Assembly (NCBI RefSeq): GCF_014205215.1
Contig: NZ_JACHNC010000001.1
Span: forward strand, 5,027,001-5,091,000
Reading direction: 5' to 3'
From: Actinoplanes lobatus
GTDB lineage: Bacteria; Actinomycetota; Actinomycetes; Mycobacteriales; Micromonosporaceae
Length of the DNA: 64,000 nt
Part shown: in pieces, positions 55,557 to 64,000 of the stretch
Layout: every line of letters starts with the position of its first letter
How positions within the stretch are numbered: the stretch's first letter is position 1
Notes under the pieces: model-generated
Told to the model about the DNA's origin: nothing
What the model saw: the letters and a program-made list of their open reading frames with translations, nothing else
The model's database searches: none
Position numbers and translations under genes: made by a program

Positions 55557-58364
55557 TCAGCGGGGCAGGGTCACGGTGAACGTGGTGCCGCCGTTGGGTG
55601 CCGGCCGGGCGGTGATGGTGCCGTCGTGTGCGTCGACGATGGCTTTGGTGACGGCGAGGCCGAGGCCGGTGCCTTTGATCTTGCGGTCGGTCGCGGTGCT
55701 GGCGCGGAAGAAGCGGGTGAAGAGTTTGGGGTATTGGTCGGCGGGGATACCGATGCCGGTGTCGCTGATGCTGATCGTGATGGTGGTGTCGTCGGCGTGT
55801 GCGGTCACGGCGGCGGTGCCGCCGGCGGGTGTGTATTTGATGGCGTTGGAGAGCAGATTGTCGACGACCTGCCGGAGCCGGGGGGCGTCGCCGGGTACCA
55901 CCGGCAGGGGGCCGATGTCGGTGGTGAGGGCGACCGATTGGGTTTCGGCCTGGGGTCGGTGGTCGTCCACGGCTTGGCGCAGCAGCCGGTCCAGGCGCAG
56001 TGGTTTGAGGTCGATGGTGGTTCGCCCACTGTCGAAGCGGGCGAGGTCCAGCAGGTCTTCGACGAGGTGGTTGAGGTGGTCGCTGGTACGCGCGATGACG
56101 GCGAGTTCGGGTTGGTCGGCCAGGCCGGGTTCCTCGCGCAGTGCCTCGGTGTAGGCGGCGATGATGGCGATCGGGTTGCGCAGCTCGTGGCTGACGACGG
56201 CGACCAGCTCGTCTTTCATCCGGTCGAGTTCTTGCAGGCGGCGTACCTGGTGCTGTTCCTGGGCGAGTAGCCGTTCCCGTTGGTCGGCGAGTTCCCGGCG
56301 TTCGGTGATGTTCGTGGCGACCCCGTCGATGTAGAGGTGGCCGTTCGCGCGGCGGGGGACGGCGCGCATCCACACCCAGCGGGTGACGCCGTCGAAGCCG
56401 ACCATCCGGCATTCGCATTCGGCCGGCTCGCCCGTCGCCGTCTGCTCGTGGTATCGCTGGAATATCTCCCGGTCGTCCGGATGCACGAGCCCTGTGATGG
56501 TGGTTGCCATATCCGCGTCGGTGGGCAGCGTGCCGCCGAAGATGCCTTTTCCGCCGACGCTGGAGTAGTGCGAGCGGACCTCGCCGGACGGGGTGATCTC
56601 GACGGTCCAGAAGGAGTCGTTGACCTGCTCGATGACCCGGTTGAAGTCGCGGCGGGCGGCGGCCAGCGCGAGGGTGAGGTCCTCGGCGCGGCGTCGTTCC
56701 ACGAAACGGCCGACCTGTCCGGCGATGTCGCGCAACACGGCGAGGATCTCGTCGTCGCGATCGATCTCGGTATCGGTGAAGAACACGAGCGCGCCGGCCA
56801 CTTCGTGACCGCGGTGCACCGGTACACCGATCCCCGTCCGCAGCCCGGCCCGGTACCCGGCCCGCACCCGGCCCCGGTGGGGGAAGGCGAGGTCGCGGAT
56901 CAGGTCGGTGCTCCAGATCTCGATGCCGCGTTCCCAGACGGAACCGGCCAAGGCGTGGCCGCGGGTGACGGCCCGCGTACCTTCGTCGCGGAAGGCCGTC
57001 AGGTCGGTGCCGGGCCGGCTCCAGCAACTGTTCCGGACGATCAGGTTCCGTTCCTCGTCGACCTCCCAGTATTCGGCGCAGGCCCATTGCAACTCCGCGG
57101 CGACAGCCGCGGCGGCCGCGGCCGCCGCCTCCTGCGCTGAGGTGGCTTCGGAGAGCGCGCTCGCCACGGCGTACCGGCAACGGCGCAGCAGTTCGGCGCG
57201 GCGGGTCTCAGTGACCTCGTGCATCGCCTCCACGGCGCCGAGGTGCCGCCCGTCCGCGGTTTCCACCGGCCGGGAGTTGCTGAGGAAGTAGCGTGGTGGC
57301 CGGCCCGGGACGACGATCGCCTTCTCCTGGCGCCGCACGATCTCACCCCGGTGGGCGCGGGCCAGCCCGACATCCTCCGGCCGCATCGGGGTATGCCCGT
57401 CCGGCTCGAACAGATGGTAGGTCCGCGGCCACGACTCCGGCCCGAGCGGCCGCATCTCCTGGCCGTGGATCTCCTGCATGGCCGGGTTGAACAGGGTCAG
57501 GACGCCCCGGCTGTCGCAGGCCGCCACCCCGACGTCCAGGCTGTTCAGCACCGCCTGGAGGAAGGCCCGTTCGCTCTCCAGCTCGGTGCGCGCCACGGTC
57601 CGCTCGGTGATGTCGTGCATGAACATGCTGAACACCGGCCGGCCGTGGTCGTCGTTCATGTACAGGGATATCTCGACCGGGATCTCCCGGCCCCGCTTGT
57701 CCAGCAAGGCCAGTTCCAGCCACCGCCCGGCCAGCTCGGAGGCTCCGGTACGCCGGGCCTCGGCCAGCCGCTGTTCGTGCCGGTCCCGGTTTCTCGGCGG
57801 CACGAGCAGGTCGGTGGTGCGCTTCCCCAGGACTTCGGCGGCGGACCAGCCGAACAGTTGCTCGGAGGACCTGTTCCACCCGATGATCCGCCCGTCGGCA
57901 TCCATCGACAGGTAGGCCTCGATCGCGCCGTCCAGCATGCTCTGCAGCTGTCCCGCGGACTGCCGTGCGGCATCGTACGCGGTGAACAGCGCGATCTCCG
58001 ACTCGGCGGTCTCGGCCAGATCGAGCAGGTTCTGCAGGTCGTCGTCGGTCCACTGCCGCGGCACGACATCGGCCACGAAGAACACACCGGGCGGCTCCCC
58101 GTCCGGCCCTCGCAGCGGATACCCGGCGTAGGCGACGGTCTCGTGTCTCCGGACCGCCGGGTCCTGGCTCAGCCGCGGGTCGGCGTCGCAGCGGACGACG
58201 ATCAGCGGGTTGCCCTCGCCGGCCACGTACCGGTTGCACGGATGCGAGTCGTTCGGGTCCGTGCCGGGCCGGGACACTCCCGCGATCGGGGCGTGCAGCT
58301 GCCGCGCGGCCATCCGGGCCAGCCGGTCCAACCCCGGCGCCGGGTCCTGCGCGCGCACCCTCAC
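55557..58364 (-). CDS. Soluble multi-sensor histidine kinase (GAF/PAS)
   Basis: A 935-residue cytoplasmic kinase without membrane segments. In order: an N-terminal GAF-like domain (to about 125), a PAS domain (IEAYLSMDADGRIIGWNRSSEQLFGW), a second PAS (LDVGVAACDSRGVLTLFNPAM), a GAF domain (GIGVPVHRGHEVAGALVFFTD), a third PAS (YIDGVATNITERREL), then HisKA with His726 (VVSHELRNPIAIIAAY) and an ATPase domain (NLLSNAIKYTPAGG, DTGIGI, GTGLGLAVTKAIVDAHDG). No response regulator is adjacent, so it is an orphan. The GTG at 58364 or the GTG two codons later may start it. Confidence 0.9.
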   Translation of the reverse strand: MRVRAQDPAPGLDRLARMAARQLHAPIAGVSRPGTDPNDSHPCNRYVAGEGNPLIVVRCDADPRLSQDPAVRRHETVAYAGYPLRGPDGEPPGVFFVADVVPRQWTDDDLQNLLDLAETAESEIALFTAYDAARQSAGQLQSMLDGAIEAYLSMDADGRIIGWNRSSEQLFGWSAAEVLGKRTTDLLVPPRNRDRHEQRLAEARRTGASELAGRWLELALLDKRGREIPVEISLYMNDDHGRPVFSMFMHDITERTVARTELESERAFLQAVLNSLDVGVAACDSRGVLTLFNPAMQEIHGQEMRPLGPESWPRTYHLFEPDGHTPMRPEDVGLARAHRGEIVRRQEKAIVVPGRPPRYFLSNSRPVETADGRHLGAVEAMHEVTETRRAELLRRCRYAVASALSEATSAQEAAAAAAAAVAAELQWACAEYWEVDEERNLIVRNSCWSRPGTDLTAFRDEGTRAVTRGHALAGSVWERGIEIWSTDLIRDLAFPHRGRVRAGYRAGLRTGIGVPVHRGHEVAGALVFFTDTEIDRDDEILAVLRDIAGQVGRFVERRRAEDLTLALAAARRDFNRVIEQVNDSFWTVEITPSGEVRSHYSSVGGKGIFGGTLPTDADMATTITGLVHPDDREIFQRYHEQTATGEPAECECRMVGFDGVTRWVWMRAVPRRANGHLYIDGVATNITERRELADQRERLLAQEQHQVRRLQELDRMKDELVAVVSHELRNPIAIIAAYTEALREEPGLADQPELAVIARTSDHLNHLVEDLLDLARFDSGRTTIDLKPLRLDRLLRQAVDDHRPQAETQSVALTTDIGPLPVVPGDAPRLRQVVDNLLSNAIKYTPAGGTAAVTAHADDTTITISISDTGIGIPADQYPKLFTRFFRASTATDRKIKGTGLGLAVTKAIVDAHDGTITARPAPNGGTTFTVTLPR

Positions 58365-58508
58365 CTTCAGGGGATCGGCGGGATCGCGCTCCTGCTGAGC
58401 GCGTGCGGCGCATCCGAAACATCAGACGATCCCGGGCGACGGTGAACGAAAGCGGGCCGCGGTGGGACAGACGAGAGGACAGCCCTACGAAAAGGAGTGA
58501 ACGCCGTC

Positions 58509-59168
58509 ATGCGCATCTCTTCGCATCTCCACCGGCTCGGCACAGCCGTGTTGCTCGGACTCGTCCTACTGTTGGCCGGCACCTCCGGCGCCGCGTCGGC
58601 GGCCGCCGGGCCGCCGTCCCTCGCGGCCCGCGCCGCCTGTGAGGGCGCGGTGGTCCACTCCGTCGACGCCGCGCAGCCCGGCACACTGCCGCCCCTGTGC
58701 ATCGCGGTCGGCGGGGTCGTGCGTGTCGTCAACACCGGACCCGGGTCGCTGCTCGCGCGGCCCGCCACCATGGTCGACTGTTTCTACGCGGCGGGCACCC
58801 ACCAGTGCCGCCTGATCCGCACCGGCACCGTGCGCCTCACGCTGGCCGGGGATGCCCGGGAGCTGCTCGTCCGGGTGCCCGCGGCGGTACCCGGACAGCC
58901 GTCGACGGCCTGCTCGCCGGCCGGCAGCGTGGTCGATCTCGACACCACCGAGGAGTTGCGCTGGTGGTCGCCGTGCCTGCGGATCGGCGCGACGCTGCGG
59001 GTGGTCAACCTCGGGCCCGGCCTGCTGACGGTCACCCCTGCCGACGCCGTGAACTGCCACTACGAGGCCGGCATCCACGCCTGCCAGTTCCGCCGGCCGG
59101 CCAGTGTCGTCCTCACCGCCGCGGTGGACGCGGCGACACGCTCCGTGACGGCCGTCGCGGTCCGTTAA
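58509..59168 (+). CDS. Secreted protein with two copies of a Cys-containing beta domain
   Basis: A 219-residue exported protein: signal peptide LGTAVLLGLVLLLAGTSGAASA, then two related units of about 75 residues. Unit one runs CEGAVVHSVDAA ... LPPLCIAVGGVVRVVNTGPGSLL ... DCFYAAGTHQCRLIRTGTVRLTL; unit two CSPAGSVVDLDTT ... SPCLRIGATLRVVNLGPGLLTV ... NCHYEAGIHACQFRRPASVVLT. The same unit occurs once in the lipoprotein at 60555-61079. The spacing of Cys suggests two disulfides per unit. I do not recognise the fold; a cupredoxin-like sandwich is possible. AGGAG lies 11 bases before the ATG. Confidence 0.68.
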   Translation: MRISSHLHRLGTAVLLGLVLLLAGTSGAASAAAGPPSLAARAACEGAVVHSVDAAQPGTLPPLCIAVGGVVRVVNTGPGSLLARPATMVDCFYAAGTHQCRLIRTGTVRLTLAGDARELLVRVPAAVPGQPSTACSPAGSVVDLDTTEELRWWSPCLRIGATLRVVNLGPGLLTVTPADAVNCHYEAGIHACQFRRPASVVLTAAVDAATRSVTAVAVR

Positions 59169-59222
59169 CCGTCTGGCGATCGGCGTCTATGGTCGAGCCG
59201 TGACGGGCGAAGTCGCACCATC

Positions 59223-60554
59223 ATGACCGGACCACGGCAGATCGGCGGGTACCGGATCGAACGGTTGCTCGGCGCCGGGTCGTTCGCCACCGTGTGGCTC
59301 GGCCACGACCCGGCGCTGGACGCACACGTGGCGATCAAGGTGCTGGCCGAGAACTGGGCCCACGACCTGCGGGTCCGGGAACGCTTTCAGCAGGAGGCCC
59401 GGCTGCTCTGGCGGCTCGCCGACGAACGGGTGGTGCGGGTGTACGCCGTCGGCGAGTTGCCGGACGGCCGCCCGTACTCGGTCATGGAATTCGCCGAGGG
59501 CGGCAGCCTGCGCGACCGGCTCGAACAGGGTGAGCTGGCGCCCACCGTGGCCTTGCGGGTACTGCGGGAGATCGCCGCGGGCGTCGCGGTGCTGCACCGG
59601 CACCGGATCGTGCATCGCGATCTCACACCCGGCAACATCCTGTTCCGGACAGCGTCACCAGGACCGGAGCGGGTACTGATCGCCGACCTCGGCCTGGCGA
59701 AGGCGCTGGCCGCCGCATCGGGACTGACCGCGCGCGCCGGCACCCCCGGCTACATGGCTCCGGAACAGGACGACCCCCTGGCCGCGGTGGACACCAGTGC
59801 CGACGTCTACGGGCTGGGACGGCTCGGCACCCGGCTGCTGAGCGCGCGGCAGAGCACCGGGCGGCCACGGATGCCTCCGGGCGTACCCGCCGGGGTCGCG
59901 GCCCTCCTGCACCGGGCGACGGCGCGTAACCCCCGGGATCGACCTCCGGACGCCGCCGCATTCGCGGCGGCGCTCGACCGGGCCGCCGGGAACAGCGCTG
60001 GTGGCGCCTTCACGCCGTTCGGGCGCGCGGCGACCCTCATCGCGGCCGTCGTGGTCCTGGCCGGCGTCCCGTCCGAGGCCGCCCTCCCCGAGGGCACCCG
60101 CACGGCACGTGACGGTACGGGGCAGCTGACAGTGGCGTTGCCCGCCGGATGGCGTGCCGCGGGGTCCGGCTGGGCCGGTCGCCTCGACGGGGACGGCAGG
60201 CTGGAACCCGCTCTGGTGATCTCCCCGGATCCGGTGCGCTGGCGTACCGATCCGGGCGTGCCCGGCGCGTTCATCGGACTGTCCCGCAGCGCCGGGGCAC
60301 GCACGACGGCGGCCGGTTTCGTCGCGGAGCATCCGCACGCACGCTGCGCCGCGGCACCGGTCCGGCACACCCGGCAGTCCGGCGCCGAATGGGTGGTGGC
60401 GCGCTTCACCTGCACCGGTCCCAAGCCGGTGATCATCGAGGCGGTCCGGCCGGACACCCGATCGACGGCCCTGGTGTACGTGCAGATCGCCCTCGAACCG
60501 GAGGCGAGCGACGAGGAGGTCGACGCGCTGCTCGGCGGCGTCGGCACGACCTAG
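59223..60554 (+). CDS. Serine/threonine protein kinase, PknB-like, with a membrane helix
   Basis: A 443-residue kinase. The Gly-rich loop GAGSFATVW, Lys39 (VAIKVL), Glu58, the catalytic loop HRDLTPGN (Asp133, Asn138) and the APE-like GYMAPEQ are intact; the metal-binding motif reads ADLGLA (Asp155) rather than DFG, which occurs in some active bacterial kinases. A membrane helix lies near 265-283 (LIAAVVVLAGVPSEAAL), so the last 160 residues are probably outside and hold two Cys. The gene stands between two genes for secreted proteins that share a domain. Confidence 0.88.
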   Translation: MTGPRQIGGYRIERLLGAGSFATVWLGHDPALDAHVAIKVLAENWAHDLRVRERFQQEARLLWRLADERVVRVYAVGELPDGRPYSVMEFAEGGSLRDRLEQGELAPTVALRVLREIAAGVAVLHRHRIVHRDLTPGNILFRTASPGPERVLIADLGLAKALAAASGLTARAGTPGYMAPEQDDPLAAVDTSADVYGLGRLGTRLLSARQSTGRPRMPPGVPAGVAALLHRATARNPRDRPPDAAAFAAALDRAAGNSAGGAFTPFGRAATLIAAVVVLAGVPSEAALPEGTRTARDGTGQLTVALPAGWRAAGSGWAGRLDGDGRLEPALVISPDPVRWRTDPGVPGAFIGLSRSAGARTTAAGFVAEHPHARCAAAPVRHTRQSGAEWVVARFTCTGPKPVIIEAVRPDTRSTALVYVQIALEPEASDEEVDALLGGVGTT

Positions 60555-61079
60555 CTAGCGGATCACCACCGTGATGTCGTAGGCCCTGTCACCCTGTGGG
60601 ATCGTCACGACGACAGTGCCCTTACGCACGAAACGCACCTCGACGACGCCGGCCTCGTAGTGCTGCGCGACCAGTTCCGGCGAATCGGTGGTGACCTCGC
60701 CGGGCCCGATGTTCTCGATCCGCAGCACCGCACCGGCCGCCAGGCACATCGCGGGAACCAGAGCCAGCTCGTCCGCGGCCACGTCGATGGTGTGGACGAC
60801 CGCGCCTTCACAGGACGGCGACGCCGGAGGCCGGGTGGGCGTCCGGCTCGGGCTCGGGGTGACGACCGGGGGGCGGCGCGACGGCGACGAAGTGGACGCG
60901 AGGGAGGGCCGGGGCGGCGACACACTCGGGGCTCCACTCGCCGGGTCGGCGGCCACCGACCGTACCGGTGCCGTTCTGGTGGCGGCCTCCGTCGGTAGCG
61001 GTGAGACCGGCGACTCGGCCGCGCATCCCGCCATGGCCAGCGACGCGGCGAGCACACCGGCGGTCAACCGGCCGCGCAT
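60555..61079 (-). CDS. Lipoprotein with one copy of the Cys-containing beta domain
   Basis: A 174-residue lipoprotein: signal peptide ending MAGC (Cys19), a Ser/Pro/Thr-rich linker of some 65 residues, then one unit CEGAVVHTIDVAADELALVPAMC ... AGAVLRIENIGPGEVTT ... HYEAGVVEVRFVRKGTVVVT, homologous to the two units of the secreted protein at 58509-59168. The second pair of Cys seen there is absent. The ATG at 61079 lies inside the end of the sigma factor gene with GGGG upstream, so the two are co-transcribed; it may act as the sigma factor's surface sensor or effector. Confidence 0.7.
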   Translation of the reverse strand: MRGRLTAGVLAASLAMAGCAAESPVSPLPTEAATRTAPVRSVAADPASGAPSVSPPRPSLASTSSPSRRPPVVTPSPSRTPTRPPASPSCEGAVVHTIDVAADELALVPAMCLAAGAVLRIENIGPGEVTTDSPELVAQHYEAGVVEVRFVRKGTVVVTIPQGDRAYDITVVIR

Positions 61080-61630
61080 CCGGATCCCCCGGGCGGCGCC
61101 AGCCGCAGCCGCAGCTGTGAACGGCCGTGGTGAATGCGGGATCGCACGGTGCCCTCCGGCACCGCGATCAGCGTGGCGATGTCGGCGTAGCTGAGGTCGA
61201 GCAGATCCCGCAGGACGACCGCCTCGGCAAGATCGGGTCTTAGCCGCTCCAGCGCGTCGAGCAGATCCAGGCGGGTCCCCGCCACCACGCTGGTCCTGCG
61301 CGGGTCGGGACGATCGGGCAGCGGCACTCCACCCGACTCGGCCAGGAAGCGGCCGCGCAGCCTCTGGTAGGTCGACCTCGCACGGTTGGCGGTCAGTCGG
61401 TAGAGCCAGGTACGGAACGACGAGCGGCCCTCGAAGCCGCCGATCGACCTGGTGAGCGCGAACAGCGCGTCCTGGCACGCGTCCTCGGCGTCTTCACGGT
61501 TTGGCAGGAACCGGGCACAGATCCGGAGCATGTCAGGTCGCAGCACGGTCAGCAGGGCATGCAGCGCGGTGGCGTCGCCGGCGGCGGCCGCGTTTGCCAG
61601 CTCTTCGATCTCGGCGGCTCGGCTGTCCAC
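61064..61630 (-). CDS. ECF-type RNA polymerase sigma factor
   Basis: A 188-residue sigma factor with region 2 (LRPDMLRICARFLPNREDAEDACQDALFAL ... FRTWLYRLTANRARSTYQR) and region 4 (LRPDLAEAVVLRDLLDLSYADIATLIAVPEGTVRSRIHHGRSQLR). No anti-sigma factor gene is recognisable next to it; the following gene codes a lipoprotein. The start is the GTG at 61630, with no strong ribosome site, so a leaderless transcript is possible. Confidence 0.88.
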   Translation of the reverse strand: MDSRAAEIEELANAAAAGDATALHALLTVLRPDMLRICARFLPNREDAEDACQDALFALTRSIGGFEGRSSFRTWLYRLTANRARSTYQRLRGRFLAESGGVPLPDRPDPRRTSVVAGTRLDLLDALERLRPDLAEAVVLRDLLDLSYADIATLIAVPEGTVRSRIHHGRSQLRLRLAPPGGSGCAAG

Positions 61631-61748
61631 CAGCTCAGCCTAGACACGCCACACCAGGGGGCATCCTTATTGCAGTAAACCTATGGGCTCAATAGGATAC
61701 GTCTGCGCTTCGCCTGCCTGGCGATCCACGACGCGGCTGGGAGAGATC

Positions 61749-62240
61749 ATGACGGTCACCGATGAACTGCTGGTCAACGCCGGACGCTATGCCGCGGCGT
61801 TCGACCGGGGCGAGCTGCCCCTGCCACCGGCCCGGAAGGTCGCGGTGGTCGCCTGCATGGATGCGCGCCTGAATCCGTACGGGCTGCTCGGCCTCACCGA
61901 AGGCGACGCGCACGTGATCCGCAACGCCGGCGGGGCGGTCACCGGCGACGTGCTGCGGAGCCTGGCCATCAGCCAGCGGCTGCTCGGCACCACGGAGATC
62001 ATCCTCATCCACCACACCGACTGCGGCATGCTGACGTTCACCGACGACGGGTTCAAGGCCGCCGTCGAACGCGAGACCGGGCTGCGGCCGCCGTGGGCGG
62101 CCGAGGCCTTCACCGACCTCGACGACGACGTCCGCCAGTCGGTCCGGCGCATCCAGGCCGACCCGTTCGTGCCGGTCAAGGAGTCGGTCCGCGGCTTCGT
62201 GTACGACGTGACCACCGGCACGCTGCGCGAGGTCCGGTGA
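61749..62240 (+). CDS. Beta-class carbonic anhydrase
   Basis: A 163-residue enzyme interconverting carbon dioxide and bicarbonate. Zinc ligands and the catalytic dyad are visible in ACMDARLNP (Cys, Asp, Arg) and HHTDCGM (His, Cys), spaced as in small actinobacterial beta carbonic anhydrases. The ATG at 61749 has GGAGAG four to five bases upstream. The next gene starts within its stop codon. Confidence 0.88.
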   Translation: MTVTDELLVNAGRYAAAFDRGELPLPPARKVAVVACMDARLNPYGLLGLTEGDAHVIRNAGGAVTGDVLRSLAISQRLLGTTEIILIHHTDCGMLTFTDDGFKAAVERETGLRPPWAAEAFTDLDDDVRQSVRRIQADPFVPVKESVRGFVYDVTTGTLREVR

Positions 62241-63211
62241 CCGTCACTGAAGTCGGCACGATGCGCGCGATCCAGGTCAGCCGCTTCGGCGGCCCGGAAG
62301 CACTGAAACTCGCCGAGCTGCCCGATCCGGTCCCCGGTCCCGGGCAACTGCTGATCCAGGTGACCGGGGCCGGGGTCAACTTCGCCGACACGAGCCGGGT
62401 CGCCGGGTCCTACCAGCCCGCCCCCGCGCTGCCGTTCGTGCCCGGCACCGAGGTCGTCGGCACCACCGCCGACGGCCGCCGTGTGCTCGCGCTGAACTTC
62501 GCCGGCGGCGGATACGCCGAACGGGCCGTCGTCGACGCGGCCACCACCGTCGAGGTGCCCGCCCAGGTCGGCGACGCCACCGCGCTCGCCCTGCTGGTGC
62601 AGGGCCTGACCGCCTGGCATGTGCTGCGCGGCAGCGCCCGGCTGCGCGACGGTGAGACCGTGGTGATCGGTGCCGCGGCCGGCGGCGTCGGCTCGCTCGC
62701 GGTACGCCTGGCCCGGCACTTCGGCGCCGGCCTGGTCATCGCCGCCGCCTCGACACCGGAGAAGCGGGAGAAGGCGCTACGGCTGGGCGCGGACGTGGCA
62801 CTGGACAGCGCGCCCGACGGCTTCGCCGAACGCGTCCGCGACGCCACCGGTGGACGGGGCGCCGACGTCGTACTCGAATCGACCGGCGGCGCCGCGTTCA
62901 CCGCCGGCCTGGACGCGCTCGCGCCGTTCGGCAGGCTGGTCACCTTCGGCAACGCTTCACGGCAAGGACGGCCGCCGGTCGACCCGGGCGAGCTGTCCGA
63001 CCGCAACCTGGCGGTGGCCGGATTCTGGCTGCGCCCCGTCGTCACCCTGCCGGGCCACTTCCGGGAACCGCTGACCGAACTGTTCGCGCTCGCCGTGGAC
63101 GGCCGGCTCACCCTGCCGCCCGGCCCGGCCTACCCGCTGGACGAGGCCCACCGCGCCCACCGGGACCTGATCGGCCGCCGTACCACCGGCAAGGTGATCC
63201 TGCGCCCCTAG
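62237..63211 (+). CDS. Quinone oxidoreductase-like (zinc-independent MDR family) enzyme
   Basis: A 324-residue medium-chain reductase. The NADPH fold is VVIGAAAGGVGSLAVRLARHFGA; the N-terminal domain has the family start MRAIQVSRFGGPEALKL and GVNFADTSRVAGSY, and it lacks the catalytic and structural zinc ligands of alcohol dehydrogenases. The GTG at 62237 overlaps the carbonic anhydrase stop (GTGA); an ATG eight codons later fits the family start equally well. Substrate unknown, probably quinones or enones. Confidence 0.87.
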   Translation: MTVTEVGTMRAIQVSRFGGPEALKLAELPDPVPGPGQLLIQVTGAGVNFADTSRVAGSYQPAPALPFVPGTEVVGTTADGRRVLALNFAGGGYAERAVVDAATTVEVPAQVGDATALALLVQGLTAWHVLRGSARLRDGETVVIGAAAGGVGSLAVRLARHFGAGLVIAAASTPEKREKALRLGADVALDSAPDGFAERVRDATGGRGADVVLESTGGAAFTAGLDALAPFGRLVTFGNASRQGRPPVDPGELSDRNLAVAGFWLRPVVTLPGHFREPLTELFALAVDGRLTLPPGPAYPLDEAHRAHRDLIGRRTTGKVILRP

Positions 63212-63215
63212 GGGT

Positions 63216-63917
63216 TCACCGGGTCCTCCTCGCATCCTCCTCGTTCCAGACGGAGACGATGCCTTCCCCGTGCCTTTCAACGGCCAGGGCACGCGCCTCA
63301 TCGAGCGAGCTCGCGAGCACTCGAAAGTGGATCTTCGGTTGACCTTGGATCTTCACCGTCCCGACGTATTCCCGCACGAGCGCACTCTCCTTCTCGTGGT
63401 TGGGAAGCGAGTACAGCAGTGAGTCCCGCCAGGCGCCGTTGGTGAAGACGTGGTTTCGGATGCGGCCGTCCGGGGTGAAACCGAGGCGGGCGAGGAGCCG
63501 CTGCGAGATGTGGTTGTCGGGGCCACAGGCGGCTCGGACGCGGTGCAGCCGGAGGGTCTTGAAGCCGAAGTCGATCATGAGGGTGGCGGCTTCGGTGGCG
63601 TAGCCCTTGCGCCAGTCCGCACGGCGGATGGCGTAGCCGATGTCACCGCTGCGGTCCCGGCCCGGCCCGATGCGGCCGAAACCGACGAGAGTGTCGCTGC
63701 TGTCGGCGATGGCCAGGTAGTAGTCGGGCCGTGGAGTGGCCTGCGCCCGGGCGATGTCCCGGGCGAGCTGTGCGGCCTGGGTGTCGCGGTCGCGGACGTC
63801 GAAGCTGAGCGTGCGGACGACCTCCTCGTCCCCGACGACCGCCATGGAGGCGTCGAGGTCGTCCGGGCGGAATTCACGCAGGGTGAGCCGTGGACCGGTG
63901 AGGGTGACGGGATGCAT
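63216..63917 (-). CDS. GNAT-family N-acetyltransferase with a C-terminal extension
   Basis: A 233-residue protein. Residues 1-175 are a RimJ/RimL-type acetyltransferase (LTLREFRPDDLDASMAVV, GDIGYAIRRADWRKGYATEAATLMIDFGF, ISQRLLARLGFTPDGRIRNHV). The last 55 residues (VKIQGQPKIHFRVLASSLDEARALAVERHGEGIVSVWNEEDA) form an extra small beta-alpha unit beyond the usual length. The substrate may be a protein N-terminus or a small amine; the sequence does not say. Confidence 0.82.
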   Translation of the reverse strand: MHPVTLTGPRLTLREFRPDDLDASMAVVGDEEVVRTLSFDVRDRDTQAAQLARDIARAQATPRPDYYLAIADSSDTLVGFGRIGPGRDRSGDIGYAIRRADWRKGYATEAATLMIDFGFKTLRLHRVRAACGPDNHISQRLLARLGFTPDGRIRNHVFTNGAWRDSLLYSLPNHEKESALVREYVGTVKIQGQPKIHFRVLASSLDEARALAVERHGEGIVSVWNEEDARRTR

Positions 63918-63949
63918 GGCTCGACCTTAGGTGCTGATCCTCCGGGGCG

Positions 63950-64000
63950 TCACCGTCGCACGGTGCAGGAGGTCACCGCGGTCGCGCCCGGGTCGCTCTC
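63950..64000 (-). CDS. Possible 3' end of a gene entering from the right
   Basis: From the right edge the minus strand reads ESDPGATAVTSCTVRR and a stop at 63950-63952, with no earlier stop in that frame inside the window. The short length makes this tentative; the composition resembles the C-terminus of a secreted protein. Confidence 0.25.
   Translation of the reverse strand, partial: ESDPGATAVTSCTVRR

Noticed and set aside
58340..58445. A lipoprotein-signal-like reading GIGGIALLLSACGASETSDD on the plus strand upstream of the secreted protein.
   Set aside because: There is no start codon in position, only about 30 residues follow before the stop, and it overlaps the kinase start region. 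It may be chance or a remnant, but cannot be supported as a gene.

Overview
The window is very GC-rich, densely coded DNA with GTG and TTG starts, many ATGA/GTGA/TGATG stop-start overlaps, a conservon (sensor kinase-like, Roadblock, DUF742 and GTPase genes), a SARP-type regulator, Ser/Thr kinase and ECF sigma genes. This fits a filamentous actinobacterium, most likely of the Micromonosporaceae/Actinoplanes kind. The taxonomic placement is inference from gene content only.

Layout. 1-4981: end of a secreted M28 peptidase, a nitrate/sulfonate/taurine-type ABC importer and its divergent IclR regulator with a palindrome between them. 4988-9202: a membrane diguanylate cyclase, an ankyrin-repeat protein, a tRNA-like sequence, and a DoxX/TetR divergent pair. 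9405-16771: an accessory island. A three-gene plus-strand operon (unknown protein, single-pass membrane protein, VWA protein) converges on a three-gene minus-strand operon (small membrane protein, four-TM membrane protein, TIR-like effector). Divergent from the latter is a SARP-type regulator fused to a macro domain of the kind found in Thoeris ThsA. 16777-21713: a conservon carrying two tandem copies of a 77-bp cassette, each coding a coupled 26-residue peptide, and ending in a betaine-type binding protein. 21981-40872: a choline-to-glycine catabolic island. 40877-45228: Lcp-type rubber oxygenase and a TctCBA tripartite transporter. 45332-48607: a membrane protein and an LprG/P55-like lipoprotein-exporter pair. 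48673-55377: a RiPP-like biosynthetic operon. 55557-63917: a multi-PAS/GAF histidine kinase, secreted repeat proteins around a Ser/Thr kinase and an ECF sigma factor, carbonic anhydrase, quinone oxidoreductase and GNAT acetyltransferase. No gap without a gene exceeds 300 bases; the longest are 21714-21980 and 9203-9404, where I see no gene I can support.

How genes work together. Choline or betaine enters through the OpuA-type ABC system (26633-30606). BetA and BetB make glycine betaine. A Rieske oxygenase (38571-39689), probably fed by the ferredoxin and reductase at 33706-35144, removes one methyl group to give dimethylglycine. The flavoprotein at 36138-38561 gives sarcosine, and SoxBDAG gives glycine. 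An IclR and a double-HTH TetR protein are the likely local regulators.

The strongest candidates for undescribed biology are three. First, the TIR / membrane-protein / SARP-macro locus, in which the TIR protein N-terminus and the membrane protein C-terminus share a short motif and the regulator gene carries 11-bp-spaced heptamer repeats. Second, the RiPP-like operon with a 51-residue candidate precursor, a B12-type radical SAM enzyme, a JmjC-like oxygenase, an exporter and a methyltransferase. Third, the self-coupling 77-bp peptide cassette inside the conservon.
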